From Archilochus colubris (taxonomy: Eukaryota; Chordata; Aves; Apodiformes; Trochilidae): DNA of 64,000 bases. The notes beneath the pieces are model-generated. The model had not been told where the DNA came from and made no database searches. It saw nothing but the letters and a program-made list of their open reading frames with translations. This document shows positions 1-12,730 of this stretch, in pieces. How positions within the stretch are numbered: the first letter of the stretch is position 1; the number at the start of each line of letters is the position of its first letter. Position numbers and translations under genes: made by a program. The stretch is taken from NCBI GenBank assembly GCA_023079485.1, contig CM041084.1:121570467-121634466 (forward strand). The letters are read 5' to 3'.

Positions 1-3000
1 ACCATAGAGAATAAAAACCAAGCCAGAGGCTTAGGTCGGTTTCTGTGTCTTTGTAATTGTCTCTTTTTCTCCCTAGTTCTTATTTATTCTGTCACTTGTT
101 GATGAAATTCTGTTTGTTTTGATAAATTTGTAATACAGGTACCCATTTTTATCCATGCAAAAAACAAACTAAGAATAGATGTACAGTGTTGAATATACTA
201 TTACTTATTTGTGGCAAAATTATTTAATAGGAAGAGAATGAGAACTTCCAAATTCTCATGGTTTGTGTGTACATCTTTTCAGCTAAAAAGGAGAAGCCCA
301 GCTGCAAAGCACTGTGCCCGCCAGGCAGATGCTGCAACACGTAGGACCATGAGAAAGGATAATCCAGGTCCTGGAGCAGTGACAAAAGAAGGCAGGGGAG
401 AGGAAAGCCAAAGAACCTGTGACCAGTGACCATCTTTCTTCACTTTCTTCACTTCCATCCTTGATCAACCTGCTTTCTCTTCAGCTGGCTTATTTTTGTG
501 AAAATACAACTTCCACTGGGCAAATCTTGATGGCAGGAAGAAGCTTGAATTTGCAGCTGAAGATTCACAGTGAGAGATGAGGACAAGCTGAAATAATACT
601 CAATACCATATTGGCCATATCAGCTCTGAAGTCAAGGCCATTGTTGCACAGTCTATCCAGTGAAGGTGTCTTCTCCGTGTTCAGAATGGAGATCAAGGAA
701 CAGAATGATTGATAGCCCTGTTTTGTAAGTACTGAAGTTAGTAGATAAATTGGCTGATTTCACCAGGATAGGGTGTCAGCAAAGAAAAAGAATTCAGGGC
801 TCCTTTGAAATTATAGTAAAACACACCAAGAAAAACTACTTCTTTGGAAGTTAATGAGCTAGAAAAAGGCCAGTTGAGAGGAAAGTTTTGAATTATGGGG
901 GCCGAGTGGGCAATTTCACCTTCAATAGTCAGCTTCTCAGTGGGTCTAAGCAAACTAGAAAATATGGAAGTCTGGTGTTTATGAGTCAAAACACAGGCCA
1001 AGCCTGTGAATGGCAAAGTTCTTTATAAATACCTGTTATTGAAAAGAAAACACACAACATTATCACTTCATACTGTGATAATTACAAAGCAACACTGAGA
1101 AAGTGTCACTGGACTGGCTCTTTCTGGACTTATTCATACACAAACATGAAGCTGGAGACAACCTCTCAGCAGGATTCTTCATGTTTCCCCTACCACTACA
1201 TTTAGCTGCTCTGTGAAGGATTTAAGCTAAAGTCAGAAAACATAAGAGAACTTTAGTCATGATCACTCCAATTCTGGAGTGAGATAATTTTTAAAAAAGA
1301 AAAAAAAACCAAACCAAACTACTCATTGAATACAAGTGAGCAATCAGCCTAGACCTGATACAGATGAACTGATTTCAAGTTCTGCCACTAATCTACCCAT
1401 TCTGTTCTAATGAATCACTAAAAATTAAAGAATCAGAAGAGCAGATAAAAGTCAGATGACAAAATCAACGCAAAGTCGATATTCGGACAGATGACAGCCT
1501 TGCCAAGACCACATTTAACAACGAGGTATTATTAATGTTATGCTTTCAACCAGAGGTTAATCTGCAATTTTATTTTTTTAAAACTATCTAGAGAGATTTT
1601 TTTTCTGGACTGTTAACTTTTTTTTAGTATTTAGATCACAACTCCTAAAGACTTAGCTATATTTTGACAGGTACTGACAAAGAGTGCCATGAAATTGTGA
1701 CTCGATTGTCACCTTCGGCATTTTCAAGCTGAAAAACTCAGGATGAGTGCTAGGTACTAATTAGAACTGTTATATTAGGAAAGCAAATACAATGGTGTCT
1801 AACATTAAACAAAGCACAGTTCTCATCACAAATGGTTCCTTTTGTGTGTGGGTTAGTCTAAAAAACCATTTTGCATGCTAATGAGGCACAAACAATAATT
1901 GCCAAAGTAACTAGTTTCACGCAATTACAAAAACCACATAAAAAGCCCTATTGTTTGTTGTCTTATGGTTTTTAATGTTAATTTTGCACTTGATAATTTG
2001 AGGATTTCATTTGTGCCACAGCGTGCAATTTGGGTTTTGTGCGAGTCAGGCTGAAGGCTTCTAATGGGGAGGAAAGGATGGGAGGAAACGAACCCAAGTG
2101 TGCAAAAGTAAAAGAAACAGTGGCTGGCGGGGAAGAGATTGGACAACTAGAAAAGAGGATGAGAAAAAAAAGCAGTGGTGAAAAGGGGACATTTCCTCAT
2201 TGAGAAAGAGGGAAATCAGAGCTGAGAAGAGGGAAGCTGTAGGAGCTGGGAGGTGCACAGACCAGCTAATGAATATCACTAAGCTGACACATCCTGTGGC
2301 TTGGAATGCATGACAAACCAAGGAGTCACACAAAGATCTGAGGGAGCACGGAAAATTAGAGAGTAAAAAGTCAGATGGCTAAGTAGTTAAAAATAAAAAG
2401 TTTGGGGCCCTGCTCTTCCCTTGAAGGGTCTCTCATTACAGCCCATACAAACCATTTATAATCCCCTGAAAGAAAGATTAGACCCCTTCTATTTAAATGT
2501 AGACACTGACTGCTCTGGCTGAAATTTAGCCTGCATTTCTGCGATTTGTTCTTTCATCTTACAGTCACTTGTCCACAAATTAAGTGGAGAAAAACATACC
2601 ATATGGCATTTTTTCCCTCTGATTCACCCCAGTCTTCAGTTTGTTATTTTCTAGTTGAATAAAATATCATATGGTTGAACTGGGATTTTGTACTAGCTAA
2701 GAGAAAATGTGCATTGCTTGGAATCTTTATACTTTTTTGAGCCTAAAGAAAACCTGCCATTGGAAGTAGAAATACTATTTTAAGGTCAGGATTGAATACA
2801 TTTTGCTCCAAAGTGCATTCTATACATTGTTATCAGGTGATACTAAATTTCATGTTCTTTTTCTTTTAAGAAAATGTAATTTTGTGTAAGGCCTATGCTA
2901 TTCTGAAATCATACCTACAGCAAGGTCTAGCGTAGAGAGCAGAAAACTTGAGTGATGGTCAGAATTCATTTTCCTTTTGTGACAGTCACTCTCCTTCCAT

Positions 3001-4974
3001 TTACCATCATGTTAAGCTTTTCTGCAGATCTCTCTCTCCCTTCGTTTTCCCTGGGTGTTTGCTACCAGTGTTTACACAGGAAATAAATATGAAATCAATA
3101 TATGTTGGTATTGTTATATATTGTAATGTGCTGTGTTTTTTTAAAAAATCACATTAATCTCACTATAACTAGCTGAGCCCAGCACTTTCACCTTTCATGC
3201 TGCATATTCTTTCTTTCTCTGTCGCCAGCTTTCTGAATGTATTTTCCATAATAATATATCCCTCTTCTATTGTTGATCTCTTCAGCATATTCCTCCACAC
3301 ACATGCTTTGCCCCATTCAGTTTTTGTTTATGGTTTTTTACTTGGAAAAATCATGAAGACTCCAGGAATATGCTTTTTACATTTTCTTCCTAATCTGCAG
3401 CATTTCAGAAATATTACCAACTGCTACGTGAATAATTGATTCATGGCTGTCACAGCATGGAGGTGACATTGTACCTTCTTACTCTTCTTCCCCACCCCCT
3501 AGTGTTCGTTTAACCTTTTCTTCTTCTCTTACTCTTTGTTGACAAAAGAACCATTTAGATTTGGTAAGCATTAGGCTCTACCCTGCAAAGTAACTGGCAA
3601 ACAAAGACAGAAGATTCCCTATTAGGAAACTTTACCTTAGGTAGTGTAGATACTGTTGATTAATTTAGTATAAACATCGTAAGAATTGAGAAATATATAA
3701 TCAACATTGTGTTTAATTGGCACAGTACATTTGCTAATAAAGACTATTTAATTCTCTTGACAATTAATTAAGTTTGTTTATATGAAAACATTTGAGGGAA
3801 AAGCAAGAAGTTTATGTAATAGTAATGCATAAAACCCCCACATTTTTGTCTATTTTGAAAGACACATTTAATATAATACACAAAGTTTAATTGGTCTCCT
3901 ACGTTGGAACATTAAATGCTAATTATGATTTGCCTTTCCTCTGCTGTTTTATGATGACATTGAGATACATATTTTTCTTTTTCTCCTTTTCCTTTCTTAT
4001 TCTAGCTTGCTTTAGGCACACATGCATCTAGATAATAGCTTTATTCATCCAAAATATAGGGAAATTGAGTCTAATACTTCATGGTTTTGTTGATAGCATA
4101 TGTAGATAAGAATTAGACTACTTGATAGCCAGTCTAGGAAAAATGCTGCTTAAAATGAGGATAATATTTTGGAAAACTCAAGGACATTGGGTACAATGTC
4201 TTGCTAAATTGGACACTTATATGCAATCATGATCAATCTTAATAAATATAGAAGACATGAGGAACCTCATATTTTTTAAAAAGAAGCGCTAAGACAAATT
4301 AAAACAGATTTAATGCATTTTTTTCTATGTGGTTGTAGAATATATCCTTATAAATAAAAAGAGTTAATGGTAAAGCATTCCTGGGAGGTTATTCATATGA
4401 AGGATCTAGAAAAGACACATCTTAACAAACATGTGGAGTGTGGTTAGAGGGGGATATTAGTGAAAAATTACTTAATATAAACTAAAGTGTTAAATGAAGG
4501 TTAACACGTATATTTCTGAGGTAGAACAGTTAAAATTCAAGAGTAGGAAGTTGGGCAAATCGTTTTGCAGCTGCATGCCTTGTTTTCCCCAGTCAGACAG
4601 GCTGAAGGAAAGCAAGAGGTATATGGTATGAAGCAATGTGTTGGATATTCAAGACTTATTCTTGCATTTGGAAGTGGGGTTTGTAGTCATCATGCTTCAC
4701 ATACAGACACAGAGAGCTTCACAGTGCCCATGCAGGCTGGGCCTGGGCAGTCTGTTCTGAGGTTGCCACACTTAGATTACCTGGGTCAGATTACTTGGTT
4801 TACATTAGCTGCCTTCCACTGGCTCTTGTTTGCCCTGTGGATGTGACACCAGGGGAGGATCTCTCCTCAGCAGCTCTTGGGAGCAGCTGCTGTGGGATCA
4901 TTCATCTCAAACAATCTCAGCAAAAAGCTGTAGCTGTGTCAGGTGAAGGGAGACAGACATAAGAGGCCAAAGAC
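1..4974. other. Unassigned AT-rich non-coding DNA
   Basis: No exon, RNA gene or recognisable transposon was found. Open frames on both strands stay under 100 codons and show no domain or motif I know. The composition is AT-rich with short A and T runs, for example near 1293-1310. The one part that looks different is about 1840-2050, listed separately as a possible regulatory block. Confidence 0.7.
1840..2050. promoter_or_regulatory. Candidate regulatory block with POU and SOX-like words
   Basis: An octamer-like ATGCTAAT (1875-1882) is followed eight bases later by AACAAT (1891-1896), a SOX-type core; the reverse form ATTGTTT occurs at 1950-1956. POU and SOX factors are known to bind such words next to each other in developmental enhancers. 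The block lacks simple repeats and transposon signatures. That it is an enhancer is inference from word content only; such words also arise by chance in AT-rich DNA. Confidence 0.22.
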
Positions 4975-5062
4975 TTTGCCTGATAGGTTCTAGAACTATA
5001 CAGAGATTTTCCTGATAGGTGCTAGAACTATACAGAGATTTGCCTGATAGGTGATAGAACTG
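4975..5062. repeat. 32-bp tandem repeat, about 2.75 copies
   Basis: The word CCTGATAGG recurs at 4979, 5011 and 5043, an exact 32-base period. Each unit continues with a TTCTAGAACT, GCTAGAACT or GATAGAACT variant. The first two also share ATACAGAGATT; the third breaks off into unique sequence after TAGAACTGCAG. Copies differ at only a few positions, so the duplication is fairly recent or conserved. This is a short minisatellite with no coding role seen. Confidence 0.93.
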
Positions 5063-6612
5063 CAGGGTAACAATGGAATTTCTCATGCCTGAGGCCAAAT
5101 CCAAGTACAGGTATCAGCCCAAAGTAAAGATAAATTGATTTGGAGCAAATATTCAACTCCATTACTCAGAAACACAACATGAGTACCTAGGTGGGCATCA
5201 TCTGGCAGCACACAACCCACTACTCAGCTGATCAAGGTCATCACAAAGAAGCCCCAAGAGGAGCAGCTTTACTGCTTTTCATTTGATCAGCACCATAAAA
5301 ACCAGTGTGCAGCAGTGGGGAGGCTGGCAGTCAGGTGACCCAGGCTGGTATTCCATGCTGAAGATATAGTTGCCATTACTTTACAAATTGCTAGTAATCA
5401 TGTTAACAAGTTTAAAATTCCAGATGCACGTCTAAAAGATATGTGGGGAGGTTATCCACACATACTTAAATCATTTCAGCCCCACTGATGATATTAGGAC
5501 CCCTGTTCATCCAATTGTCACAAAAAGTTTCCACACTCCTTTTCTTCTTTTGCTTTTCCTTTTACAGAGGTGGAATAAGGTTTTCAGGCCCCAGAAGCTG
5601 TTGCCAACTAGAGCTCATCAGGCTGTCTTATATTTCAATATCTTCCTGACTCTTCTTTGTTTTGTTTCTTTTTTAATTTTTTTTTCTACCTAAGCTAATC
5701 ATCCTAGGGAAAAGAAGACTAGAACCCTATTCAAAATATTAATAGTTTCAGCAGGATATTTTGATTAGAAGGTGCTATGAAACTATCATACATTTTTCAT
5801 TCCTCTTTAATAAATGAGCATATAACTTCACTCTGGGTCCAGACATCACCAAGCTAAGGGTTTGTCCCCATAATTTTAACTTTTCAACTGGCCTTCCAGC
5901 TTGTACCTCAATACATTGTATGTCTAGGATGACTCACACTAACCTTTTATTTACGATGCAATCAAAGGCTGTAGGAGAGTGAGCAGTAACTGCTTTCCCA
6001 ATGCATAAAAAACCCTCTTTCTTTTAGCCCTGTATTACAGCCATTTGAAAGTCTCCATTTTTTCCTCTTCCACTTTCTTGTCCTCTCAGAAAGAACAGCA
6101 GGAGGTAGATAGGGTGTGCTGAATACAAGTCTCTAAATCATCTACATTCAAAGTATGTTTTGCAAGTCTATTAGCAGAAAATGTATTAGTAACCCTTAAA
6201 TAAAAAGTTTTTCTCAGATCTTCCTTGTTTGGTAACTCTGGCAGCAATGAACTTCTTGTAGGAGAGGAAATAAGCATTCACCTGAAGCCTTCACTTGCGT
6301 AAAATTGAGAGAGTTGACTTGTTTTCTCAGCAGTATCACTGACCAGAAACTTTATTTTTTTACTGGGAAAGGATGGCTTCAGCAGCTAGGAAAACTCTGA
6401 TGACAAGCTATGAAGCCAGAACCCCAAACAGGATGCAGATCTTAACCATTATTCTTAATTAATATTTGCTTATGGGAGATTCCAGGAAGTGGGGAATGCT
6501 TTCCGGTCATTCATGAACTGCAGGTCCCAGGTCTAAGATGCTTACATTTTCAGAGCAGAGAAATATGCAAGAGGAAAAGAAAAGGAGCCCACAAAGAGCT
6601 ATGCTACAGGGG
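5063..6612. other. Unassigned non-coding DNA
   Basis: No gene, RNA gene or transposon recognised. There are T-rich patches near 5660-5690 and scattered short open frames below 70 codons. Nothing else is seen. Confidence 0.65.
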
Positions 6613-6668
6613 AAAAAAAAAAAAAAAAAAAAAAAAAAAAGAAAAAAAGAGAGAGAGAGAGAGAGAGA
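6613..6668. repeat. Poly(A)28 plus (GA)10 simple repeat
   Basis: An uninterrupted run of 28 A (6613-6640) is followed by G, seven A, then ten GA units (6649-6668). It is purine-only on the plus strand. Long open frames crossing it on both strands are artefacts of the repeat. No polyadenylation signal or retroposed gene body precedes the A run. Confidence 0.95.
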
Positions 6669-6942
6669 TGTAAATAGAGATAGGAAAAGGCTGGCTTGTC
6701 CACTATTTGGAATTATTTTCAACTTCAGTCACAAATTTTGTAGTCTGCAGCACCAGAAACAATGACAAGACATTGGATTTAGCATCAAAATTACTTACCT
6801 GATACCAGAAATGCATCTCCCAACCTGCAGTGCATTAGCTGACTTCATACAGTAATTGTAATGAATCTCTTATTGGACTCTTGCTTCCCTGGACAATGCC
6901 ATATTGTAGGGACTAAATACATCATCAGTGAGCCTCATTCTT

Positions 6943-7006
6943 GTGTATTACACTAATATATCATTGGAATGACAACTGCTTCTGATGATATATTAATGTA
7001 ATACAT
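6943..7006. repeat. Inverted repeat with 20-bp arms (hairpin)
   Basis: The arms are 6945-6964 and 6985-7004. The left arm GTATTACACTAATATATCAT matches the reverse complement of the right arm at 19 of 20 positions, around a 20-base loop. One more A-T pair and a G-T wobble extend the stem outward, and GAGCC (6930-6934) can pair with GGCTC at 7017-7021 beyond an unpaired stretch. It may be a small relic of a palindromic DNA transposon, a microRNA-like hairpin, or chance in AT-rich sequence. No flanking target-site duplication is evident. Confidence 0.85.
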
Positions 7007-7021
7007 CAGTTGTGTGGGGCT

Positions 7022-10000
7022 CCTATGGGGTATTACTCAGGAACAGGGGCCATCTAAAGAAAACAGACCCAGAGTCAAATTCAGTTTAATTACTGAATGA
7101 AAGGGCTATCAGGACCAAGGTTACACGTAATGCTAACACTCTTACATCATCCATGAGATTAATTTGCAACCTCATTACATATTAACCTTGCAATTTTAGA
7201 TAGTAATTGTAGGATTTGGATCTGCCTGCTGATGTGGGTAATTCACAAACCATAACCTCCCCAATATTTTATACTGATCCATGAATAATGCAGCTTATAT
7301 TTATTCTGTCCATTTTAGATTCCATGATAGTTAAACAGCACATCAAATGTGTAGGTATAAAAACAGATTTAGAAAAACAATGGTATATTTGAAACTGTTT
7401 GAAGTCACTGGGCATCATATATACATTTGCACTTGCACAGTGCATTAAAAAAGAGACAACTGGTATTGGCTTTTGTAGTCAATTTTGCAGCATATTTTCA
7501 TATTTCATTTGTCTTAAAGATACTGTAAAACATGTTTAATTCTGCTAGAAGTTTTTGATGTTGGTTTCATTGTAGGTTTGAGATTTTTTTTCCTTTTGTA
7601 TTTTTTGGGGGGGTATTTCTGTTCTTTTTTGTAGAATTTTTTTTTCCAGACTTCCCCAGAGACAGAAATGGTGCATTCGACTGTTCTTTAAGTTAAGTTA
7701 TGAGCTGGATTCTGAAATGCTTTTAACAAAAGGACTTCCATAACAATATTGCAGTGTTCACTGATGTGAAATATATCCAGAATCATCTTCCTTTGGCCCT
7801 GTTTCTTCCTAATTTTTATGCTGCTATAAGTTATCCATAGAATCCACACATATATTATGAATCAAACGGGAACCAGAGGTGTTATCATTTAGACTAGTGC
7901 TTCTGGTGGTCTTTTATTTCATGTTTATTAAGATTACAACCAAATGCTGAAAGAATTCTAATAGAATAGCATAGAGCATCAAGCTAAAAGACATAATGTG
8001 TATTCGATTTATAAACTTCTTACTGGGTCTAATACAGAGACTGTACTTATTCTTGAATAGACTGTTTTGTTTAATAAGCATTTATCTATTGTTAATGTCT
8101 TTGGAGAATTCATCTTGGGGTTTATATTGAAGATAAATGCAAGCATGTGAGGGTTTATGAAAAATGTCTCAGCAAGTGACAGGAAGCCTGATATGAGTTA
8201 CCACAGTCCGCTTCACATGTGGGGCAATCCACTACTTGTCTTGCATTTATTATATTTTCTTGCTAGGCATTTTCTCTTTCTTTTCCTGAGACCCTTTGAT
8301 ACTGTATACTTTTAAATACCAAACATTGACAGTAAATCTGAAAAGAATGCATGATGTAGAAAACCAGGCAAAACTACTGATGTAAAATGTAGCTACAATA
8401 AAATAAAGAAGAAACCATAAAGATTTAAATGGTGTGTGCATGAGGGAAGGGAATCAGAATTTGAAAAGAATTAACTGAGCATCAACTGTGTATCCCAATG
8501 ATACATGTCATTTTAGCTCACTAGGGTGATGTACGTATTATTTAGAAAACCATTCAAAGCTGCAGTTAGAAATTCTCCCAAGAATAAATGGAATTCTCAC
8601 AAAACAAAGTGTCATTGTCTTGTGAGGGAAGTAAATTGTGTGCATATCTGTCTATATCTAATCTTACCTAATCTTTGTATGCCTTATACCTGGGATGATA
8701 ATAAATAATGTATTGCAGGCATGGAGAGAGGTTATGGAAGTATAGTAAATTAGAGAAAAACCCCATGTGACCTATCAGCCAAGTTCCCTAGATAGGTTTC
8801 TTTTCGTTATTTTCTAATTAGTAACAACTTCTCCCTTCCTCTGTCGCATATTTCCTTTAGCCCACGGTCTGAGCTGAAGGCAGATCTGTTACAAACTCTA
8901 TTGTAGGATCTTCAGGATGTCAGTAGTAGCTGGAATTAAATTAGATTTCAACTCTTGCAAATTAATGAGTAACCTTGAGGTGTTTGAATGTATCTGGTAT
9001 GTCAATAACGTAATGCGCAACAGAAAAAGGATGAACTTTGCTCATACACCATGTGGAGGCTTTCCCCTGTGAGTTTTAGACGGTGAATTATTTACTAGTT
9101 ATTGAATTAATCAGACAATTTTTACTTTTTGGCACCTTAAAATCTGATATTTAAAATCTGCTTATGTTCTTAATTGAATGGACACCACACGCAAATGTGG
9201 TGAGCCAGTCCGGCTTGTTTAGTACCGAAATTCAAAAATAAAATAAAAGCCCATTTCCTCCTTAGCATCAGCAGGACAGCCTGGTGAGAAAGCAGTGTGC
9301 TGCAGACACCTTGTGTAACTAAAGAGTGTCAGAGGGAGTGGAGAGATGGACTGGAGTGCATCAGTCTGGCTGTACTCAGGGGCCGAATGAATTTGAAACA
9401 TGACCAATTCTGAATGGAATAGTGGTCAGGAAGCCAGGAACAATTACTTCAGATTACAAAATGCTTGAACGATTTACTTCACAAGACAACTGCACAGTCT
9501 CCTTGTGCTAAAGGACTATCAATACTATACTTGGAAAAAATTTGATGAGAGGATTTGAAGAGGTGGTGGTGATGTGGGAGGGCTGGGGGGGAAGAAGATT
9601 CACACTATGTAAGATGAAAGCAGCTAAGTATTTTAACAGAAATGTATTCCAGTCACCAAATTCCCTGCCCAACATCATCTTTGTTTCAGAAAGTCTGATT
9701 AGTTAACATATTCCATCACCTTGGGAAGAAAGCTGAGGTAAGCGGCTTAATTTATAGATGGATGGAACAAACTTATTTAAAAATTCTCACTACGTTATCA
9801 TGAATCATGTAGGCCTATTAAACTAATTGCTAAGTAAATTTAAGCAGTATTACAGTAGATTTCAGTGAATTTATCATCAATCTAAAGAGATCTTTGGTGG
9901 TCTCATGCTGCCCCCCACAGATATGTCTCAGAACATTCATTATGCCATAATTACAAAGTCTCTTTGAAGAGGCTAAAAATCCCAAGACTCCTCTCATCAA

Positions 10001-11101
10001 TTATTTTCACCTGTTAATTCATTTTGTGTGAGATAATAACCTCAGCATAATAACAAATGTGCAAGTACTCCGATTTTGCAATTAAAAGCAGCAGGGCTCC
10101 TATTTTGATCATACAGACTGTGACATCCATCATAGAAAACAATTTGGGCCTAGCGGGATGACAGATGCCACACTGATGGCTCTACTAACTAACTGCCTGT
10201 CCTGAAAAAAAAATGGTCCCGTTTCAGCCTGCAGCTGCAAGCTATCTGATAGCTCCTGACCAGTCAGCGGGGGAAAGCCTGCAGTGACTAAATTACTGAA
10301 AGGTAATTTTACTTCGCAAAATGAGGATTTTGGAGCCATATATGTATGCATTCCAGTGGCTGGTGTAATTTGGAAACAAATAGTCCTTTTCATTTGGAAA
10401 TGAGTGGAATCGCTGCTAGTGTTCAGAGAGTATTGTTTCTCAGCCTTTTACATGAGAAATACAGTGTAATACTCATTATTTCTCCCCTTTCACATCTTAT
10501 TAGACACAGAAGGCAAGGTGGTTATCTCTGCTTTCTTTAGCTAAATCCTCACAAGTAGGATTTCTTCCAACCTCTGGACAGGTGCCTAAATAATAGAAGA
10601 GTGCTCATTTTAGCCTTTCAGTTTGTATCAAGGCTGAGTGAGCCCTGCCTGGGGAATGATCCCACTATCACCTCCAAGCCTTAAAGTGATATGCCCTCAT
10701 CTGAAACTCCACTAAAAACAATGAAGCAAACTGCTAGCACAGGCAGCTCATTAGCCTCAGGACTGATTCACCAAGGAAATAATTTGATGTTGAATTAATG
10801 ACAGAAAAGCTGTTGTCCTGACTGGAGGAGTCGGGGGCTGGAGGAAGCAGGGGGGTGCATATAGTCTAAAAAGAAGCTCAGGAAATGCAGCCAATTTATT
10901 TTCCTCACTAAAGTGCATAATGTGGTACTTTAGTATTGGGCCAATTAGCTTAAAACTTTTAGTGCTGAAATACTGCATACTCTGAGTAAACAAGACAACT
11001 GATTAAGCCTATAACTTTCGAAAGGCAAACACATGATGTTGTTGTCAACTAATATGAAATATGTCAACATGGTTGTGGATTTTTGGTTTTATTTCTGTTT
11101 G
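7022..11101. other. Unassigned non-coding DNA
   Basis: No coding exon or transposon recognised. A small G-run lies inside a T-rich patch near 7580-7640. The segment 9640-10130 is listed separately as a possible regulatory block. Elsewhere it is plain AT-rich DNA with short open frames. Confidence 0.65.
9640..10130. promoter_or_regulatory. Candidate regulatory block with homeodomain-type words
   Basis: The block carries TAATTA (9948-9953), CAATTA (9998-10003), GTTAATTC (10013-10020) and further ATTA cores, without simple repeats or transposon ends. These are homeodomain binding cores by general knowledge. The density and the repeat-free texture suggest, but do not show, a conserved non-coding element. 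A cross-species alignment is required to tell this from ordinary AT-rich DNA. Confidence 0.2.
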
Positions 11102-11131
11102 CCCCCCCCCCCCCTTTTTTTTTTTTTTTTT
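11102..11131. repeat. C13T17 homopolymer pair
   Basis: Thirteen C are followed directly by seventeen T on the plus strand, so the minus strand reads A17G13. This all-pyrimidine/all-purine tract could form triplex DNA or promote G-quadruplex contacts. Exact lengths of such runs are unreliable in sequencing. Confidence 0.93.
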
Positions 11132-12338
11132 GGTTTGTTTTATCCAGTAGGTCTAAAATCTGGTGACTGGGGGGAATGAAGCTGTGTGGGCTATTAAAGC
11201 AGCAGATGCAAATTATGAAGGCAAAGCATACTACTGAAAGAAAGGTGGTGAGTATTGTAAGGATTATGTTTTCAGATTTCAGCACACTAATGCAGAGCAA
11301 CAAAAGATCAGCAGAGGGCTAAAGGTTAAGTATAGCATGAACTTTCTCAGTGGCTGTGCACCTTAAGATGAAAAGATAGCCCTGTTTATGACATCTGCAG
11401 ACTACAATGCTTTCCATTTTATATTTCCCTCCCACATTCTCTGAGGACAAAGAGCTGTGCTCGGCTCCTTGGGAAAAATCTACTGTTTCTTACTCCATCA
11501 TATTACACTCATAAACCCTGTCAGCAATAAAGGATGTATGGGTAGGCAGAGGCAGAGACATGCAGCTAGTAAACTACATAATACCAGAAAAGATACCAGC
11601 TTTTCAGTCTTTCAATTGGCTCTCTGTTCAGAAATCTGCACCTGACTGCAGTGTCATGGAGGTGAGGCTAATTCCTGGGGCAGGGGGGTGCTCCAGGCAA
11701 ACAGCATGGCCGAGGTGTTTGCCCTGCATTTCCAGATGCAGAGAGCAGCCTTTCCTAACCAGCTGCAAGATTTACAGCACATAACACATGAGATTTTTTT
11801 TTTCTTTTTATGTAGGATTATTCTGCAATGAAAGCAAACAAAAGAGATTAATCAAAACAAGTAAATTAGTATTACCCATCTTAGATGTTCTTTAATGCAA
11901 AGCCAAAAGTTCTTGCCCTTTATGCACATGCTCCCACAGTAACGAATGTACAGTGACCATCAACAAATTATGACTCGTGACACTTTTGCTGCTGCAATAT
12001 TAAGCCCAAAGTCTTATGGAGAAAATATATGGTTTTTATTACCAAATTGTTCTTGTTTACAATTCTAATATCCTCTTCATTATCTACTTTTCCAGACATT
12101 TTAGGCAGTTCTGAAGACCTGGGGCAGCACTAGTCCTGTCATAAAGAGAAATTAATGTTGTTAAAGATGGCCTAGCTGCCCTCTGGGACAGCTGAAGATG
12201 TGAAAATATAAGGTTCTGTTTTAAAGATGAAAATGATTAAAGGCACAGGCACCTTACTCTTAGTGCAGCCACTAAAACTTTTAATAAAATACTTCAGCAG
12301 AAAAAAGCTGCTTTACTTCTTCCACTGTAAGCCTTAAG
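11132..12338. other. Unassigned non-coding DNA
   Basis: No gene or transposon recognised. An AATAAA word (12283-12288) lies about 50 bases before the next poly(A) run, but no retroposed gene body is evident upstream. Open frames are below 80 codons. Confidence 0.6.
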
Positions 12339-12394
12339 AAAAAAAAAAAAAAAAAAAAAAAGAGGGGAAGAAAGAGGAGGGGGGGGAGAGAGAA
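12339..12394. repeat. Poly(A)23 followed by purine-rich G/A tract
   Basis: A run of 23 A (12339-12361) leads into an almost pure G/A stretch with an eight-G run, ending near 12394. It is a strand-asymmetric homopurine tract with no sign of a gene. Confidence 0.93.
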
Positions 12395-12429
12395 CTTTGT
12401 TCTATAAGAAGAGGCTTGCTTTAAGGACT

Positions 12430-12730
12430 AATAAGCGTAAAAAGGACCTCATCATTATAAAGAACCTATTCGTCTCAGCAACAGCTCACTTAATAAAGAC
12501 TGGATGATAGAAAAACCAGTAGAGCTGTCTCCAAATAGCCAGTAAGCTAATTAGGTGCATTGTAACAGGTAGCCCTTACAAAAACTGACAGGCTTAAGCC
12601 AGCATGCCGCAAATACTTAAGAACATCGTAGCAGATGTACAGTGGTTATTGTATCCTCTTCAAGGCTGTTGCTGCTGCCACAATTTTATAAGCTTATGCA
12701 CCTCAAGCCCTTAAAGAAGCTCAAAAGGGG
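12430..12730. promoter_or_regulatory. Candidate regulatory block with CTAATTAG palindrome
   Basis: The perfect palindrome CTAATTAG (12547-12554) is a classic paired or homeodomain-type site. The surrounding 300 bases are free of simple repeats and transposon signatures and keep a few CpG dinucleotides. Function is inferred only from these words; conservation is not testable here. Confidence 0.2.

Noticed and set aside
12283..12361. AATAAA followed by poly(A), possible processed pseudogene end
   Set aside because: The spacing of about 50 bases is too long, no gene-like sequence precedes it, and no target-site duplication is evident.
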